Assembly (NCBI RefSeq): GCF_001423945.1
Contig: NZ_LMPU01000001.1
Coordinates: 518,373-582,372 of the forward strand
Length of the DNA stretch: 64,000 bases
Origin: Pedobacter sp. Leaf194
Lineage (GTDB): Bacteria; Bacteroidota; Bacteroidia; Sphingobacteriales; Sphingobacteriaceae
Reading direction: 5' to 3'
Positions 35,464-45,888 of the stretch are shown here, piece after piece. A program made the position numbers and the translations under genes. The notes below the pieces were generated by a model, which was not told where the DNA came from, did not search any database, and saw only the letters and a program-made list of their open reading frames with translations. The number at the start of each line of letters is the position of its first letter. The first letter of the stretch is position 1.

Positions 35464-38355
35464 TTAATTTAAAATATCCCTAATATCCTCTTTACTCAAC
35501 GATTTGAAGAAACTCTCTTCAGTTGTTATCAGTGAATTGGCTAGCGATTTTTTGCGCCTTTGCAGAGCAAGAATTTTCTCTTCCACCGTATCTTTGGCGA
35601 TAAACTTATAGATAAAAACCTTCTTATCCTGCCCAATACGATGGGTCCTATCTATGGCTTGTTGTTCTACTGCCGGATTCCACCATGGGTCTAAAATAAA
35701 CACATAGTCGGCCTGCGTTAAATTTAAGCCAACACCGCCGGCTTTGATAGAGATTAAGAAAACCTTCAAATCTTCATTCTGTTGAAATTCAGAAACAATT
35801 TCTCCGCGGTTTCTTGTCGCCCCATCCAGATAGGCAAAGGGAATATTTTCTTTTTCGAAATGTTTTCTGAAAATATCAAGGTGTTTAACAAACTGAGAAA
35901 AAACCAGCACTTTATGGCCACCTTTTAAAACATTATCCAGGGTGTGAATAACGTTTTCAAACTTACCCGAGTCAGACATGTATTCGGTATCAATCATAAC
36001 CGGGTGGTTGGCAAGCTGGCGCAGGGCTGTTAATCCCTGTAAAAGCTGCACTTGCTTTTGCGCAAAGGTTCCATCATCCATGCTTTGCAACAGATCGTTG
36101 CGATAAGCCGATTTAGTCTTTTCATAATAGGTAGCCTGGTCCTCACTCATATCGCAGTAAATAACCTGCTCTGTTTTTGGAGGCAATTCCGAAGCAACCT
36201 GCTCTTTTGTTCGGCGAAGCACGAACGGTTTTATTATTGATTGAAGTTTGCGGGCTTTTTCCTCGTCTTTTTTCTTCTCGATTGCCTGTACATATTCTTC
36301 ATAAAAAAAAGCCTGTGTGCCGAGGAGGCCGGGGTTTAAAAACGTTAACTGCGACCATAAATCGCCCACAGAGTTTTCTACCGGCGTACCACTCAATATT
36401 AATCTGTGTCGGGATTTTAATGCCCGAACTGCTTTAAACGATTTGGATGAAGGATTTTTTATGTTCTGGCTCTCATCCAGGATAACATAATTGAAATAAA
36501 AGTTCTTCAACTCATCAATGTCGACCCTTGTAACGCCATAAGTTGTAATTACAATATCGTAATTGGCAAAATTTGCAACATCCTTATTCCTGTTGGTGCC
36601 TGTGTGCGCAAGGATTTTTAGCTTCGGTGTAAATTTCTTTGCTTCCGTTAGCCAGTTGTAGATAAGCGAGGTTGGCATAATAATTAAGGAAGTAGTTTGC
36701 GTTGATGCAAGCTGATCATCTTCCTTACTTTTTTGAAGCATCGCCAGTGTCTGGATGGTTTTCCCCAAACCCATGTCATCAGCTAAACAGCCACCAAAAT
36801 TGTACTCACGCAAGAAACTGAACCAATTGTAACCAGCTTTCTGGTAGTCCCTCAGGTTTCCCTTAAAATGAACCGGCATCTGTATGTCTGCAATGTCTTC
36901 GAAATCGCTTAAGCGTTGCAGTTTGCGCTCCAGCGTTATATTTGCTAAGCTATCTTCGGCTAAATCATTAAGCAGGCCAATGTGGTGTTTCTTTAATTTT
37001 AGCGTTTTACCAGTATCGGCCAGACTAAACAAGCTGCCATATTGCGTAAACCATCTATCAGGAATAATTGCAACTTCACCATCCGGCAAAATAAATTCTC
37101 TCCTTTTATGTAAGATATGTTGTTTTAAAGATAAGAATGGGATCTGATATTTGCCAAACCAAACCACGGCGTTAATATCGAACCAGTCGTTGCCTTCTTT
37201 CACTTCCAGATCAATTTTACTGGCACCAAGAACAAAACGTTTTTGACCAGTTGCCTGTTCGATTTCAAAGCCTGAAGATTCCAGCAACTCAATGTGTTCG
37301 TTCACCCAATTTATGGCGGCGTAACTCGGATTGTCTTCCGCAGCAACCACTTCCAGATTACTGAATAAAGCGCTGGTTTTTTTTAATCCGAGCGATAATA
37401 GCAGATTAAGTTGTTTTTTCTCCCAATCAGCGGAACGTTTAATGCGGTGAAAGATATAGTTATCATCAGTTTTCTCTAGCCGAACGGTTACTTTGTGTGC
37501 ATTTTCTACAGGAAAAACATATTCTCCATATCTAAAATAAAGCTGTATTTGCGATAAGCCGCCATCAACATAAAAAACTTTTAAAATAGGCTTAGCTTCG
37601 AATTGCTCTGTTCTAATTTCGAAACCTTCTGCATAAACGTGGTGCTTTTCAATTAAAGGCGCAACAAACTTTTCGAAGTAAGTGGCTTCAGTTGATTTAG
37701 GAATGGCGATATATCTCTTCGCTAAAAAGGGTTGTAATTTTTTACCTTCGATATCTTGGTCAAAAAAGTATAAAACATCATTTAATAGCAACCATGCTGG
37801 TTTATTGCTGATAATTTGCGCCTCTTTGAACATAAACTCGATGCGCAGATTCTGATATTTTATGGTCGGGAAATAGCGTGTCTCCGTTTCATTTCTTCGA
37901 AAATGGAACAAAATAGATGCAGGTTCTGATGCAAACTCAATCTTGCGTTCTACCGGCCAGCCATCTTTATCCATTAAGTAAAGTTCATCCTTAACCTTTA
38001 AAAGTTCCAGCGCTTCTGCAAGCTTTTTTTCAATCTTAGGCCGCACACTCTCATAAAACTTATCATCAAATACTTTCGTGAAAAATTCAGTCGGCCGGAT
38101 TAATTTTTTGTAATGTTTTTTAATGAGCGAATCCTGTTCAATATCATCCAGAACTTTTATCAGTTTGTAATCAATTTCACTTAAACAAGCATTAAATTCC
38201 TGGGCAGTGTGTGTAAAAATCCTCTGGTAAGTAAAAGAAAAATCACCCTGTGGATTTAGTTGAACAACATGAGGTTCAATTAAATAGCCCAAATACTCAT
38301 GTTTGCACAAGGAGTACACAACTTTACAGTTTTTAGAGCTATCTACGCGTAACAT
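35464..38355 (-). CDS. SNF2-family DEAD/DEAH helicase
   Basis: A 963-residue Swi2/Snf2-type ATPase. The N-terminal ~480 residues are unassigned (bacterial SNF2 N-terminal region). The motor shows motif I DDMGLGKTIQ, motif II ILDESQNIKN, motif III LSGTPVENS, and the C-terminal lobe with KVLVFSQFVKHLDIF, SIKAGGVGLNLTQADYVFILDPWWNPAVE and the QAIDRTHRIGQ box. Such bacterial proteins translocate on DNA and may remodel protein-DNA complexes. It lies next to the GxxExxY repeat island and is monocistronic; no methylase or nuclease partner is present, so a defence role is not supported. Confidence 0.93.
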   Translation of the reverse strand: MLRVDSSKNCKVVYSLCKHEYLGYLIEPHVVQLNPQGDFSFTYQRIFTHTAQEFNACLSEIDYKLIKVLDDIEQDSLIKKHYKKLIRPTEFFTKVFDDKFYESVRPKIEKKLAEALELLKVKDELYLMDKDGWPVERKIEFASEPASILFHFRRNETETRYFPTIKYQNLRIEFMFKEAQIISNKPAWLLLNDVLYFFDQDIEGKKLQPFLAKRYIAIPKSTEATYFEKFVAPLIEKHHVYAEGFEIRTEQFEAKPILKVFYVDGGLSQIQLYFRYGEYVFPVENAHKVTVRLEKTDDNYIFHRIKRSADWEKKQLNLLLSLGLKKTSALFSNLEVVAAEDNPSYAAINWVNEHIELLESSGFEIEQATGQKRFVLGASKIDLEVKEGNDWFDINAVVWFGKYQIPFLSLKQHILHKRREFILPDGEVAIIPDRWFTQYGSLFSLADTGKTLKLKKHHIGLLNDLAEDSLANITLERKLQRLSDFEDIADIQMPVHFKGNLRDYQKAGYNWFSFLREYNFGGCLADDMGLGKTIQTLAMLQKSKEDDQLASTQTTSLIIMPTSLIYNWLTEAKKFTPKLKILAHTGTNRNKDVANFANYDIVITTYGVTRVDIDELKNFYFNYVILDESQNIKNPSSKSFKAVRALKSRHRLILSGTPVENSVGDLWSQLTFLNPGLLGTQAFFYEEYVQAIEKKKDEEKARKLQSIIKPFVLRRTKEQVASELPPKTEQVIYCDMSEDQATYYEKTKSAYRNDLLQSMDDGTFAQKQVQLLQGLTALRQLANHPVMIDTEYMSDSGKFENVIHTLDNVLKGGHKVLVFSQFVKHLDIFRKHFEKENIPFAYLDGATRNRGEIVSEFQQNEDLKVFLISIKAGGVGLNLTQADYVFILDPWWNPAVEQQAIDRTHRIGQDKKVFIYKFIAKDTVEEKILALQRRKKSLANSLITTEESFFKSLSKEDIRDILN

Positions 38356-38485
38356 TTATTGGATTGATTTTTTTTTAAAAGCTACCCGCTTGAAAAACTT
38401 TAAACTTACAATAATTTCGTGGCACATCAAAAAAACGAAATGAAATAGGATTAAAAATTATGTGGCTATGTCGATTGCACTAAAC

Positions 38486-38517
38486 AAAAAAGCATCCTGG
38501 TTTCCAGAATGCTTTTT
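38486..38517 (-). terminator. terminator of the RND efflux operon
   Basis: Hairpin AAAAAGCAT.CTGG / CCAG.ATGCTTTTT with one mismatch and a TTT loop, A/T tails on both sides, 21 bases beyond the stop of the outer-membrane factor gene. Confidence 0.85.
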
Positions 38518-38537
38518 GCTTGTTTATTACTTATGTT

Positions 38538-39938
38538 CTATTTCCAGCCACCACCGAGGGCACGATACAAATTAACCACCGATTGTAGTTTTTGTAGTCT
38601 ATCGTTAATGCCATTAAGCTGGGCCGTTAGCAAACTTTGCTCCGATGTTAAAACGTCGGTATAATTTGTTGCGGAGCTATAGCGCAATAATTCTTTGGTA
38701 AAATCTACCGCTTTTGTAAGTGAAGCAATTTGCTTTGCTCTCGTTTCTTCCTTTTCACTAGCGGTTTGATATGCATACAAAGCATTTGATACTTCCTGCC
38801 CGCCGGTTAAAAGCGTTTGCTGAAAGTTGTAAAATGCAATCTGCTGATTGGCCTGTGCGGTGGTTAAGCGTGCTTTGTTTGCACCTTTCGCAAAAATGGG
38901 CTGTGTTAAACCACCCACTAAACTGTAAAATATCGAGTTATCGAAAAAGTTGCTCAATTGCAAGCTCGTTAAGCCGCCTGATGCAGTTAAGGTTAACGCA
39001 GGGTAGAAGTAAGTTTTGGCAACGTTGGTATTTTCAAATGCTGATCTGAAACCAAATTCTGCAGCAATCACATCTGGCCTGTTTTGTAAAAGCTGGGCCG
39101 AAATACCGGTTTGCAGGTTGCTGTATGGAACCTGTTGGTCTAAAGTTGTGCGGTCAATTGCACCAGGTGCTCTTGCCAAAACAATACTAAGGGCGTTTTC
39201 CGCTTCCTTAACACTACGCCTTAAATCAGGCAGCGTAACCTGTGCCGCATACAAATTCGCCTCGCTTTGCACAACAGCAGCACCATTAACAATTGCGCCT
39301 TCTTTCAACGCTTTCATCGTTTCAACATCTTTAGTTCTGATGGCTATGGTTTGCTCGGTAATTGCCAGTTGTTTATCCAAAGCAAGTAGGGTATAATAGC
39401 TGTTGGCAATTGATGCAATAAGTTGTGTTTGCACAGCCCTTTTTGCGGCGTCGCTCTGAAGTAGTGTGGCAAAAGCAGCACGTTTAGCGCTGCTGAGTTT
39501 CCCCCAAATATCAGCTTCCCAGGCAGTGCTTAATTGCGCACGATAGGTTTGCGTTTCTAAATTAATGTTAATGCCAGCAGGGAAATTTTGTGCTGACGCA
39601 GAAGCTTTGTTATCCGTAACTGAAACATCGGCCTGCAAACTTGGTAAAAAAGCCGCACGGCTTTGGCGTAAAGTTGCTTCCGAAATTTTAATCCGCTCAA
39701 TGGCTTGTTTTAAATCTAAATTCTGATTTATGCCCTGCTGAATTAAAGATTGTAATGTGGTATCGGAAAACAGACTCTTCCAAGGCAAATCGGCCATGGT
39801 TGTTGTATCAGTTGTATTATTATCACGGTATAGGCCAACACTTGTAAGTTGCGGGCGCTCATATTTTTTGGTTACGCAGGCACTTAAAGTGAGTATTATG
39901 CTACCGATTAAGATGGAATACTTATATCTAAATTTCAT
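38538..39938 (-). CDS. outer-membrane efflux lipoprotein (NodT/TolC-like)
   Basis: A 466-residue outer-membrane factor with a lipoprotein signal (MKFRYKYSILIGSIILTLSAC, C21) and two OEP repeats (SLIQQGINQNLDLKQAIERI and the second half with ISAQLLQNRPDVIAAEFGFRSAFENTNVAKTYFYPALTL). The LLQNRPDVxAAE motif is diagnostic of the NodT/OprM/CusC group. It forms the exit duct for the RND pump encoded 13 bases upstream. Third and last gene of the operon. Confidence 0.95.
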   Translation of the reverse strand: MKFRYKYSILIGSIILTLSACVTKKYERPQLTSVGLYRDNNTTDTTTMADLPWKSLFSDTTLQSLIQQGINQNLDLKQAIERIKISEATLRQSRAAFLPSLQADVSVTDNKASASAQNFPAGININLETQTYRAQLSTAWEADIWGKLSSAKRAAFATLLQSDAAKRAVQTQLIASIANSYYTLLALDKQLAITEQTIAIRTKDVETMKALKEGAIVNGAAVVQSEANLYAAQVTLPDLRRSVKEAENALSIVLARAPGAIDRTTLDQQVPYSNLQTGISAQLLQNRPDVIAAEFGFRSAFENTNVAKTYFYPALTLTASGGLTSLQLSNFFDNSIFYSLVGGLTQPIFAKGANKARLTTAQANQQIAFYNFQQTLLTGGQEVSNALYAYQTASEKEETRAKQIASLTKAVDFTKELLRYSSATNYTDVLTSEQSLLTAQLNGINDRLQKLQSVVNLYRALGGGWK

Positions 39939-39951
39939 TTTCTTGTTAAAA

Positions 39952-42900
39952 TTAGTGTTTACTTTTAGCGGTTGCTAACTCGTACTCTTCGGGCGTTTGT
40001 TCCTTTTCAATTCCTTCTTCGAAGGGTGATTTGTTGCTGATTCTCTCCTGTAAACTTTGGAAAATAATAAACAATGCAGGTATAACGAATACGCCAAACA
40101 ATGTACCAATAAGCATACCGCCTACAGCACCCGTTCCGATCGATTTGTTACCCGAAGCACCTACACCTGATGACAACATTAGCGGCAACAACCCGAGAAT
40201 AAAGGCAAAAGACGTCATTAAAATCGGGCGTAAACGGGCAGTTGCACCATCGATGGCAGCATTAATAATGCTCATTCCTTTTCTGCGTCTGTCTACCGCA
40301 TATTCTACAATTAAAATTGCGTTTTTGGCTAGTAAACCAACAAGCATAATCAGTGTAATCTGGGTGTAGATGTTATTATCTACGCCAAATATTTTATCGA
40401 AAACGAATACGCCTGATAAACCAATTGGTAAAGAGATTAATACTGCTAAGGGTAAAATATAGCTTTCGTACTGCGCAGCCAACAAGAAATAAACGAAAAT
40501 TATACAAAGTAAAAAGATGAATACCGTTTGGCTACCGCCACTTATTTCCTCACGAGATAAGCCTGAGAATTCATAACCATATCCAGCTGGTAAGCTTTGT
40601 GCAGCTACTTCCTGAACGGCTTTCAATGCATCACCAGAACTATAACCTGCATTTGGGTTACCCGTTACTGAGATTGAGGTAAATAAATTGAAACGCGAAA
40701 TTGCTTGTGGGCCGTAAACTTTCGATAAGGTGATAAATTCGGAAACCGGAGCCATTTGACCGGAACTGTTTCTCACAAAGATTCTGGTTAAAGTTTGTTC
40801 ATTGGCACGGTATTGAGCATCAGCCTGATACATTACCCTAAACTGCTTGCCAAATTTATTAAAGTTTGATGCGTAAACACCACCGTAATACCCTTGCATA
40901 ACGCCCAAAACATCGGCTACTGTTAAACCGGCTTGCTTTACCTTTGCCACGTTAACATCAATTTGGTATTGAGGAAAGTTAGGATTAAAAGAAGTTGATG
41001 CATATTGAATTTCCGGACGTTTACTTAGTGCCGCCAAAAACCCGTTCCCAATTTCGTTGAATTTTTTAATGTCGCCACCGGTTTTATCCTGTAGCTGGAA
41101 TTCGAAACCTCCACTTGTACCAAAACCCTGAATGGTTGGTGGCGCAAAGAAAATGATTTTAGCGCCCTTAATGTTAGCGGTTTTGGCAAATAATTCACCA
41201 ATAATCGTTTTCACATCACGGCCTTTACGCTCATCCCATGGCGATAATCGCGAAATTACCATACCGTATGAACTTCCCGAACCACTAATCAAACTCCGGC
41301 CAACAACCCGCAACGTATTTTTAATTTCCGGAATACCATGGGCAATACTATCAATTTTTGCGATAACAACATTGGTTTCTTCCTGAGATGTTCCTGCCGG
41401 AAGTGAAATGTCGGACATAATTGTGCCCAAATCTTCATTCGGTACGAATCCTTTCGGTGTCGTATTCATTGTCCAAACCAAAATAATGGTAAAGAAAGCG
41501 ATGCCTAAACCAACCATCCATTTGTTATGGGAAAGAAAACCGACAGATTTCTTGTATTTTCCGGTAACTGCATCAAATGATGTATTAAATGCACCATAAA
41601 AACGCTGTAAGAAATTTTTCTTTTTCTCGTGGTCTTCAGTATGTGGTTTTAAAAATAATGCACACAACGCCGGACTTAAAGTTAACGCGTTAATTGCTGA
41701 TAAAATGATTGAAATTGCAAGCGTTAAACCGAATTGTTTGTAAAATACACCAGACGAGCCCTGAATAAAACTCACCGGGATAAACACCGCCGCCATTACC
41801 AAAGTGATGGAAATAATTGCACCACTGATGTCGTCCATCGCATCAATCGTTGCTTTTTTGGCATCTGTGTAACCTTCATCTAGTTTGGCGTGTACCGCCT
41901 CTACAACCACAATCGCATCATCTACCACAATACCGATGGCAAGCACAAGTGCAAATAGTGTGAGCAGGTTTATGGTAAACCCGAATAAACTTAAAAAGAA
42001 AAACGTACCAATAATTGCTACCGGAACACTTATCGCCGGTATTAATGTTGAACGGAAATCCTGCAGAAAGATAAATACAACAAGGAACACCAAAATAAAG
42101 GCCTCAATTAATGTGTGTATTACCTTCTCAATTGATGCATCGAGGAAATCGTTTACGTTAACAAGCGTTGAATAATGAACGCCTTTCGGAAACGTTTTTT
42201 GCGCTTCATCTAATGTTTTAATCGAATTCTCGATAACTTCTTTGGCATTAGAACCTGCCGTTTGATTAATTGCGATACCTAAAGCCTGCTTGCCATTAAA
42301 TTTTACAGAACTTGCGTAGCTTTGAGCACCTAATTCTATTCTTGCAATGTCTTTTAAGCGAAGAATTTGCCCGTTCGCATCAGATTTGATAATGATGTTT
42401 CCAAATTGGGCTTCGTCTTTCAGCCTGCCCGTATATTTTAAGGTATATTGAAATGCCTGGTCGCCCTGTTCGCCAAACTGGCCCGGCGCAGCCTCAACGT
42501 TTTGATCGGCCAGCGCCGCATTAACATCACTTGGCACCAAACCATAGGTTGCCATAATGTCTGGCTTTAACCAAAGGCGCATGGTATAATCTAAAGTTCC
42601 GAATGCACTTGCATCACCAACACCATTAATACGCTTAATTTGAGGAATGATGTTAATGTTCGCATAATTCTGAAGAAACTTCTGGTCATAAGATGGGTCG
42701 TCGCTGTACAAGCCGAAAATCAATACGTTACTAGCTTGTCTTTTTGCGGTGATAACACCAGATTTAGTTACCTCTGCAGGTAATAAACTGGTTGCACGGG
42801 CCACGCGGTTTTGAACGTTAACGGCCGCCAAATCTGGGTTTGTTCCTAACTTAAAGTTTACTGTAATGGTTGCTGTACCATCGTTACTCGCAGAAGAAGT

Positions 42901-43134
42901 CATGTAAGTCATGTCTTCCACTCCGTTAATTTGTTCTTCCAACGGAACTACCACACTATTCATAACCACATCGGCATTGGCACCCTGGTAAGCGGTAGAA
43001 ACCTGTACCGTTGGCGGCGCAATTTCCGGGTACTGTGAAACCGGCAAAGTGGCCAAACCTAAAACACCGAGAATTACGATGATGATGGATATAACCGTTG
43101 ATAGAACCGGCCTTTCTATAAATTTCTTAAACAT
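39952..43134 (-). CDS. RND efflux permease (AcrB/HAE1 family)
   Basis: A 1060-residue proton-driven inner-membrane pump. It begins MFKKFIERPVLSTVISIIIVILG, has 12 membrane segments and two large periplasmic loops. The proton-relay pair is visible in ALVLAIGIVVDDAIVVVEAV, and MLVGLLAKNAILIVEYA carries the second-half lysine. Length and motifs fit the hydrophobe/amphiphile exporters (HAE1) rather than metal exporters. It is the middle gene of adaptor-pump-channel, 42 bases after the adaptor gene. Confidence 0.96.
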   Translation of the reverse strand: MFKKFIERPVLSTVISIIIVILGVLGLATLPVSQYPEIAPPTVQVSTAYQGANADVVMNSVVVPLEEQINGVEDMTYMTSSASNDGTATITVNFKLGTNPDLAAVNVQNRVARATSLLPAEVTKSGVITAKRQASNVLIFGLYSDDPSYDQKFLQNYANINIIPQIKRINGVGDASAFGTLDYTMRLWLKPDIMATYGLVPSDVNAALADQNVEAAPGQFGEQGDQAFQYTLKYTGRLKDEAQFGNIIIKSDANGQILRLKDIARIELGAQSYASSVKFNGKQALGIAINQTAGSNAKEVIENSIKTLDEAQKTFPKGVHYSTLVNVNDFLDASIEKVIHTLIEAFILVFLVVFIFLQDFRSTLIPAISVPVAIIGTFFFLSLFGFTINLLTLFALVLAIGIVVDDAIVVVEAVHAKLDEGYTDAKKATIDAMDDISGAIISITLVMAAVFIPVSFIQGSSGVFYKQFGLTLAISIILSAINALTLSPALCALFLKPHTEDHEKKKNFLQRFYGAFNTSFDAVTGKYKKSVGFLSHNKWMVGLGIAFFTIILVWTMNTTPKGFVPNEDLGTIMSDISLPAGTSQEETNVVIAKIDSIAHGIPEIKNTLRVVGRSLISGSGSSYGMVISRLSPWDERKGRDVKTIIGELFAKTANIKGAKIIFFAPPTIQGFGTSGGFEFQLQDKTGGDIKKFNEIGNGFLAALSKRPEIQYASTSFNPNFPQYQIDVNVAKVKQAGLTVADVLGVMQGYYGGVYASNFNKFGKQFRVMYQADAQYRANEQTLTRIFVRNSSGQMAPVSEFITLSKVYGPQAISRFNLFTSISVTGNPNAGYSSGDALKAVQEVAAQSLPAGYGYEFSGLSREEISGGSQTVFIFLLCIIFVYFLLAAQYESYILPLAVLISLPIGLSGVFVFDKIFGVDNNIYTQITLIMLVGLLAKNAILIVEYAVDRRRKGMSIINAAIDGATARLRPILMTSFAFILGLLPLMLSSGVGASGNKSIGTGAVGGMLIGTLFGVFVIPALFIIFQSLQERISNKSPFEEGIEKEQTPEEYELATAKSKH

Positions 43135-43176
43135 AATTTTGAATTACGATTGTTGCTATACGGTTTACGAAACCGT

Positions 43177-44346
43177 TTATTTTTTAATGTCAGCGTAAAC
43201 TGAGTCGGCACTTCTTTCTTCGGGTTTTATTTTAGTGCCATCTTTTAACGACTGGAAGCCTTCCAGCACGATTTTGTCGCCAACTTTTAAACCTTTTGTT
43301 ACCACATAAAATTTATCCTTTGCCAGATCCATAATCTGAATTTCAGTACTGGTAACTTTCGCTGAATCGCCCAAAACATAAACAAATTTTTTGCCCTGTA
43401 AATCAACTGTTGATGTTTGAGGAACTAAAATTGCATTTTCAACTTTCTGTGGAATTCTAACGGAAGCACTTCCGCCGGATTTTAGCAAGGCAATTGGATT
43501 TGGAAACGTAGCTCTTAAACTAGCGGAACCAGTATTTGTATTTATCTGACTATTTATCGACTCTATTTTACCGTTTTGAGCATACACGGTTCCGTCGGCC
43601 AGTACCAGACTAACAGGCGGAATATTCTTCATTTGTTGCGAAAGCGTGTTGCCTTTATAAGTTTTCGAAAAGTCTAAAAGTTGCTTCTCGTTTAAGGAGA
43701 AGTAAGCATAAACTTTGGATGTATTTGAAACGGTTGTTAACGGCTCTGTGCTCGAACTGCTTACCAAACTTCCGGTACGGAAAGGGATACTGCCTACAAT
43801 TCCATCAACCGGACTTGTAATGGAAGTATAGCCTAAATTTACCCGTGCATTTGCCAAGGTTGCTCTTGCCTGCGCAAGCGCAGCTTTTCTGCTTTGAAGT
43901 GTAAGTTGTGCGGCATCTAAATCGTATTTGCTGATGATGTCTTTCTCTACAAGTGGCTTTGTTTTATTAACCTGAAGCTGGGCTGCATTTACGTCTGCTT
44001 CGGCACTGCTGATGGCAGCTCTCGCCGTTCTAACTTCTTGTTCGTATTGTGGCGCCATAATGGTAAAAAGCAATTGTCCTTTCTTTACAACGGTACCTTC
44101 ATCTACAAATATCTTTTGAATAAAACCATCTACTTTTGGGCGGATATCGATGTTCTGAATCCCTTCGATAGTTGCAGGATAATCTGAATTTAATTCTGTT
44201 GTTTGTGCGTTAACGGTAAAAACCGGGTAGGCTTGCGGACCTGCAGCCGCTGCGGCTGCAGCTTTTTTAGCATCGTCATTACCGCCGCATGATGCTAAAA
44301 CCATAGCAATGCTGATACTGAAAAAGAGAGTTGTTACTTTTCTCAT
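43177..44346 (-). CDS. RND efflux periplasmic adaptor (AcrA-like)
   Basis: A 389-residue membrane fusion lipoprotein: signal MRKVTTLFFSISIAMVLASC (C20), barrel-sandwich halves (NIDIRPKVDGFIQKIFVDEGTVVKKG and LGYTSITSPVDGIVGSIPFR), a helical hairpin (~95-165) and a beta barrel. It links the AcrB-like pump to the NodT-like channel. An Ala-rich stretch follows the lipidated cysteine. First gene of the operon; no regulator gene is adjacent, so control would be from elsewhere. Confidence 0.95.
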   Translation of the reverse strand: MRKVTTLFFSISIAMVLASCGGNDDAKKAAAAAAAGPQAYPVFTVNAQTTELNSDYPATIEGIQNIDIRPKVDGFIQKIFVDEGTVVKKGQLLFTIMAPQYEQEVRTARAAISSAEADVNAAQLQVNKTKPLVEKDIISKYDLDAAQLTLQSRKAALAQARATLANARVNLGYTSITSPVDGIVGSIPFRTGSLVSSSSTEPLTTVSNTSKVYAYFSLNEKQLLDFSKTYKGNTLSQQMKNIPPVSLVLADGTVYAQNGKIESINSQINTNTGSASLRATFPNPIALLKSGGSASVRIPQKVENAILVPQTSTVDLQGKKFVYVLGDSAKVTSTEIQIMDLAKDKFYVVTKGLKVGDKIVLEGFQSLKDGTKIKPEERSADSVYADIKK

Positions 44347-44791
44347 GGACTATTATTGTGTGTTGTTTAAAATTATCTCCGGATCAAAAGCGTTGTCAAA
44401 GTCGATGCTTTGAGTTTCGCAATTTGTGCCCAAAAATAGAGCCTAAAAAAAAATAAGTCTGTCCAAATTCTGTCATTTAATCAATCGATTGATTTATTTT
44501 GATAATGAAAAAGATGGCTACACGGTTTAAATAGCTGTTCTAAAGTATTTTATAACGGTTTTTTGCCTTAAATTTGATGTGTAAATAAATTGCGACAGAG
44601 GTTAAATACTGTTAATTAAAGCTGAATTGTAGTGTTTTAAAAACGATAAATGTGTTCAAAATCAGGCAATTTTCCCTTTGGTTAGTGTTTAAAGTACACG
44701 CTTATGTGATCACTCGAAATAGAATTTTCTAAGTTGCAGCGCAGTAGTACAAAAAATTTAGCAAATATTAAACACAATCAGCGTTTGCCTT
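44347..44791 (-). promoter_or_regulatory. efflux-operon regulatory region with palindrome
   Basis: A 445-base non-coding region. On the minus strand TATTTTTG (44431-44438) matches the -7 consensus about 85 bases before the adaptor ATG, though no good -33 lies 17-20 bases upstream. A perfect 16-bp palindrome, AATCAATCGATTGATT, occupies 44479-44494, roughly 60 bases upstream of the predicted transcription start, a plausible position for an activator or repressor dimer. The rest (44500-44791) is AT-rich with nothing recognisable. Confidence 0.5.
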
Positions 44792-45574
44792 CTAACTGAT
44801 GTCGCCTTCAAAAACAAGTTTTGCAGGGCCACACAAGAAAACGTTTGTGAATTTGATTCCATCATAATCAAATTCTATTTTAATATCTCCGCCCAGCACC
44901 TTAATATTGGTTTTAATATGTCCGGTTTGATCTTTGTATTTTGCCATCGCCATTGCAACCGCAGTTACACCTGTTCCGCAAGCGTAGGTTTCATCCTCAA
45001 CGCCACGCTCATAGGTACGAACAAATAAGTGGTCGCCTTTATCTTCAACAAAATTAACGTTTATGCCTTTTTCATTATAAGTAGAATTATACCTGATGTT
45101 TTTTCCGTTAGTAAAAACATCAAAACTATCCAGATTATTTTTTAGCGCTACATAATGTGGAGAGCCTGTATTTAACACAAATGCTTCACCATCATTGGTT
45201 ATCGATTCAACATCAATCATTTGTAAATCAACCCAGTTACCATCGTCTGAAATTCTGGCATAATGAGCGCCATCAACTGCCAAAAAGTTAGTCTCTTTCT
45301 CTATAACGCCAAGGTATTTCGCAAAAGCAACAATGCAACGCCCACCATTACCACACATACTCCCCAACTTGCCATCAGCGTTGAAATAATGCATCTCAAA
45401 ATCGTAGTCATCATGGCTCGTTAAAAACATCAATCCATCGGCTCCAATGCCAAATCTGCGGTGACAAAGCTGCTCTATTAAGGCATTATCGACACTATTT
45501 AGCGAACTCATCCTGTGGTCGATCAGAATAAAGTCGTTTCCAGCGCCCTGATATTTAAAGAAATTCATTTTCAT
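44792..45574 (-). CDS. dapF: diaminopimelate epimerase
   Basis: A 260-residue enzyme that converts LL- to meso-diaminopimelate for lysine and peptidoglycan. Both catalytic cysteines are visible: C74 in GSMCGNGGRC and the later one in YACGTGVTAVAM. The N-terminal KYQGAGNDFILID is the family start. The frame is open for 18 codons further upstream, but MKMNFFKYQ aligns with the usual start. Monocistronic; the neighbours are the efflux operon and the HtrA gene. Confidence 0.95.
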   Translation of the reverse strand: MKMNFFKYQGAGNDFILIDHRMSSLNSVDNALIEQLCHRRFGIGADGLMFLTSHDDYDFEMHYFNADGKLGSMCGNGGRCIVAFAKYLGVIEKETNFLAVDGAHYARISDDGNWVDLQMIDVESITNDGEAFVLNTGSPHYVALKNNLDSFDVFTNGKNIRYNSTYNEKGINVNFVEDKGDHLFVRTYERGVEDETYACGTGVTAVAMAMAKYKDQTGHIKTNIKVLGGDIKIEFDYDGIKFTNVFLCGPAKLVFEGDIS

Positions 45575-45888
45575 TTTTTCTTCATTATTTACTGCAATAT
45601 TTGAGTTGCAAAAGCCAATTGTGTGCATTTAATATTTAATTTAACATTTTTTAACACAGCTTTAGGTGCTTTGCAGTTACAAATATCGTTTATATGGTAT
45701 TAAATTTGAAGATAGTTACGAAAGAAAATTTGAGCAGATAAAAACTGCCTGAGCATTCTGCTTAAATCAAAGTGAATTGATGCTCTCGCGAACCTTTATA
45801 AATTAACAAACTTAAATATTATAGGCAAACAATTAGCTAGCGATAATGCTTGTAATATCAGGGGATTAAAAAAAAATTATACAAACAC
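45575..45888. other. intergenic region between dapF and the HtrA gene
   Basis: A 314-base divergent spacer. No full TAnnTTTG box was found for the protease gene; near its start the sequence is A-rich (GGGATTAAAAAAAAATTAT), which may serve as the translation-enhancing leader. A stress-type promoter is possible but not demonstrable by eye. Confidence 0.4.

Noticed and set aside
35464..38355. SNF2 helicase plus GxxExxY as a defence island
   Set aside because: No methylase, restriction nuclease or other defence gene is present, and the two genes are separated by an array; adjacency alone does not support it.
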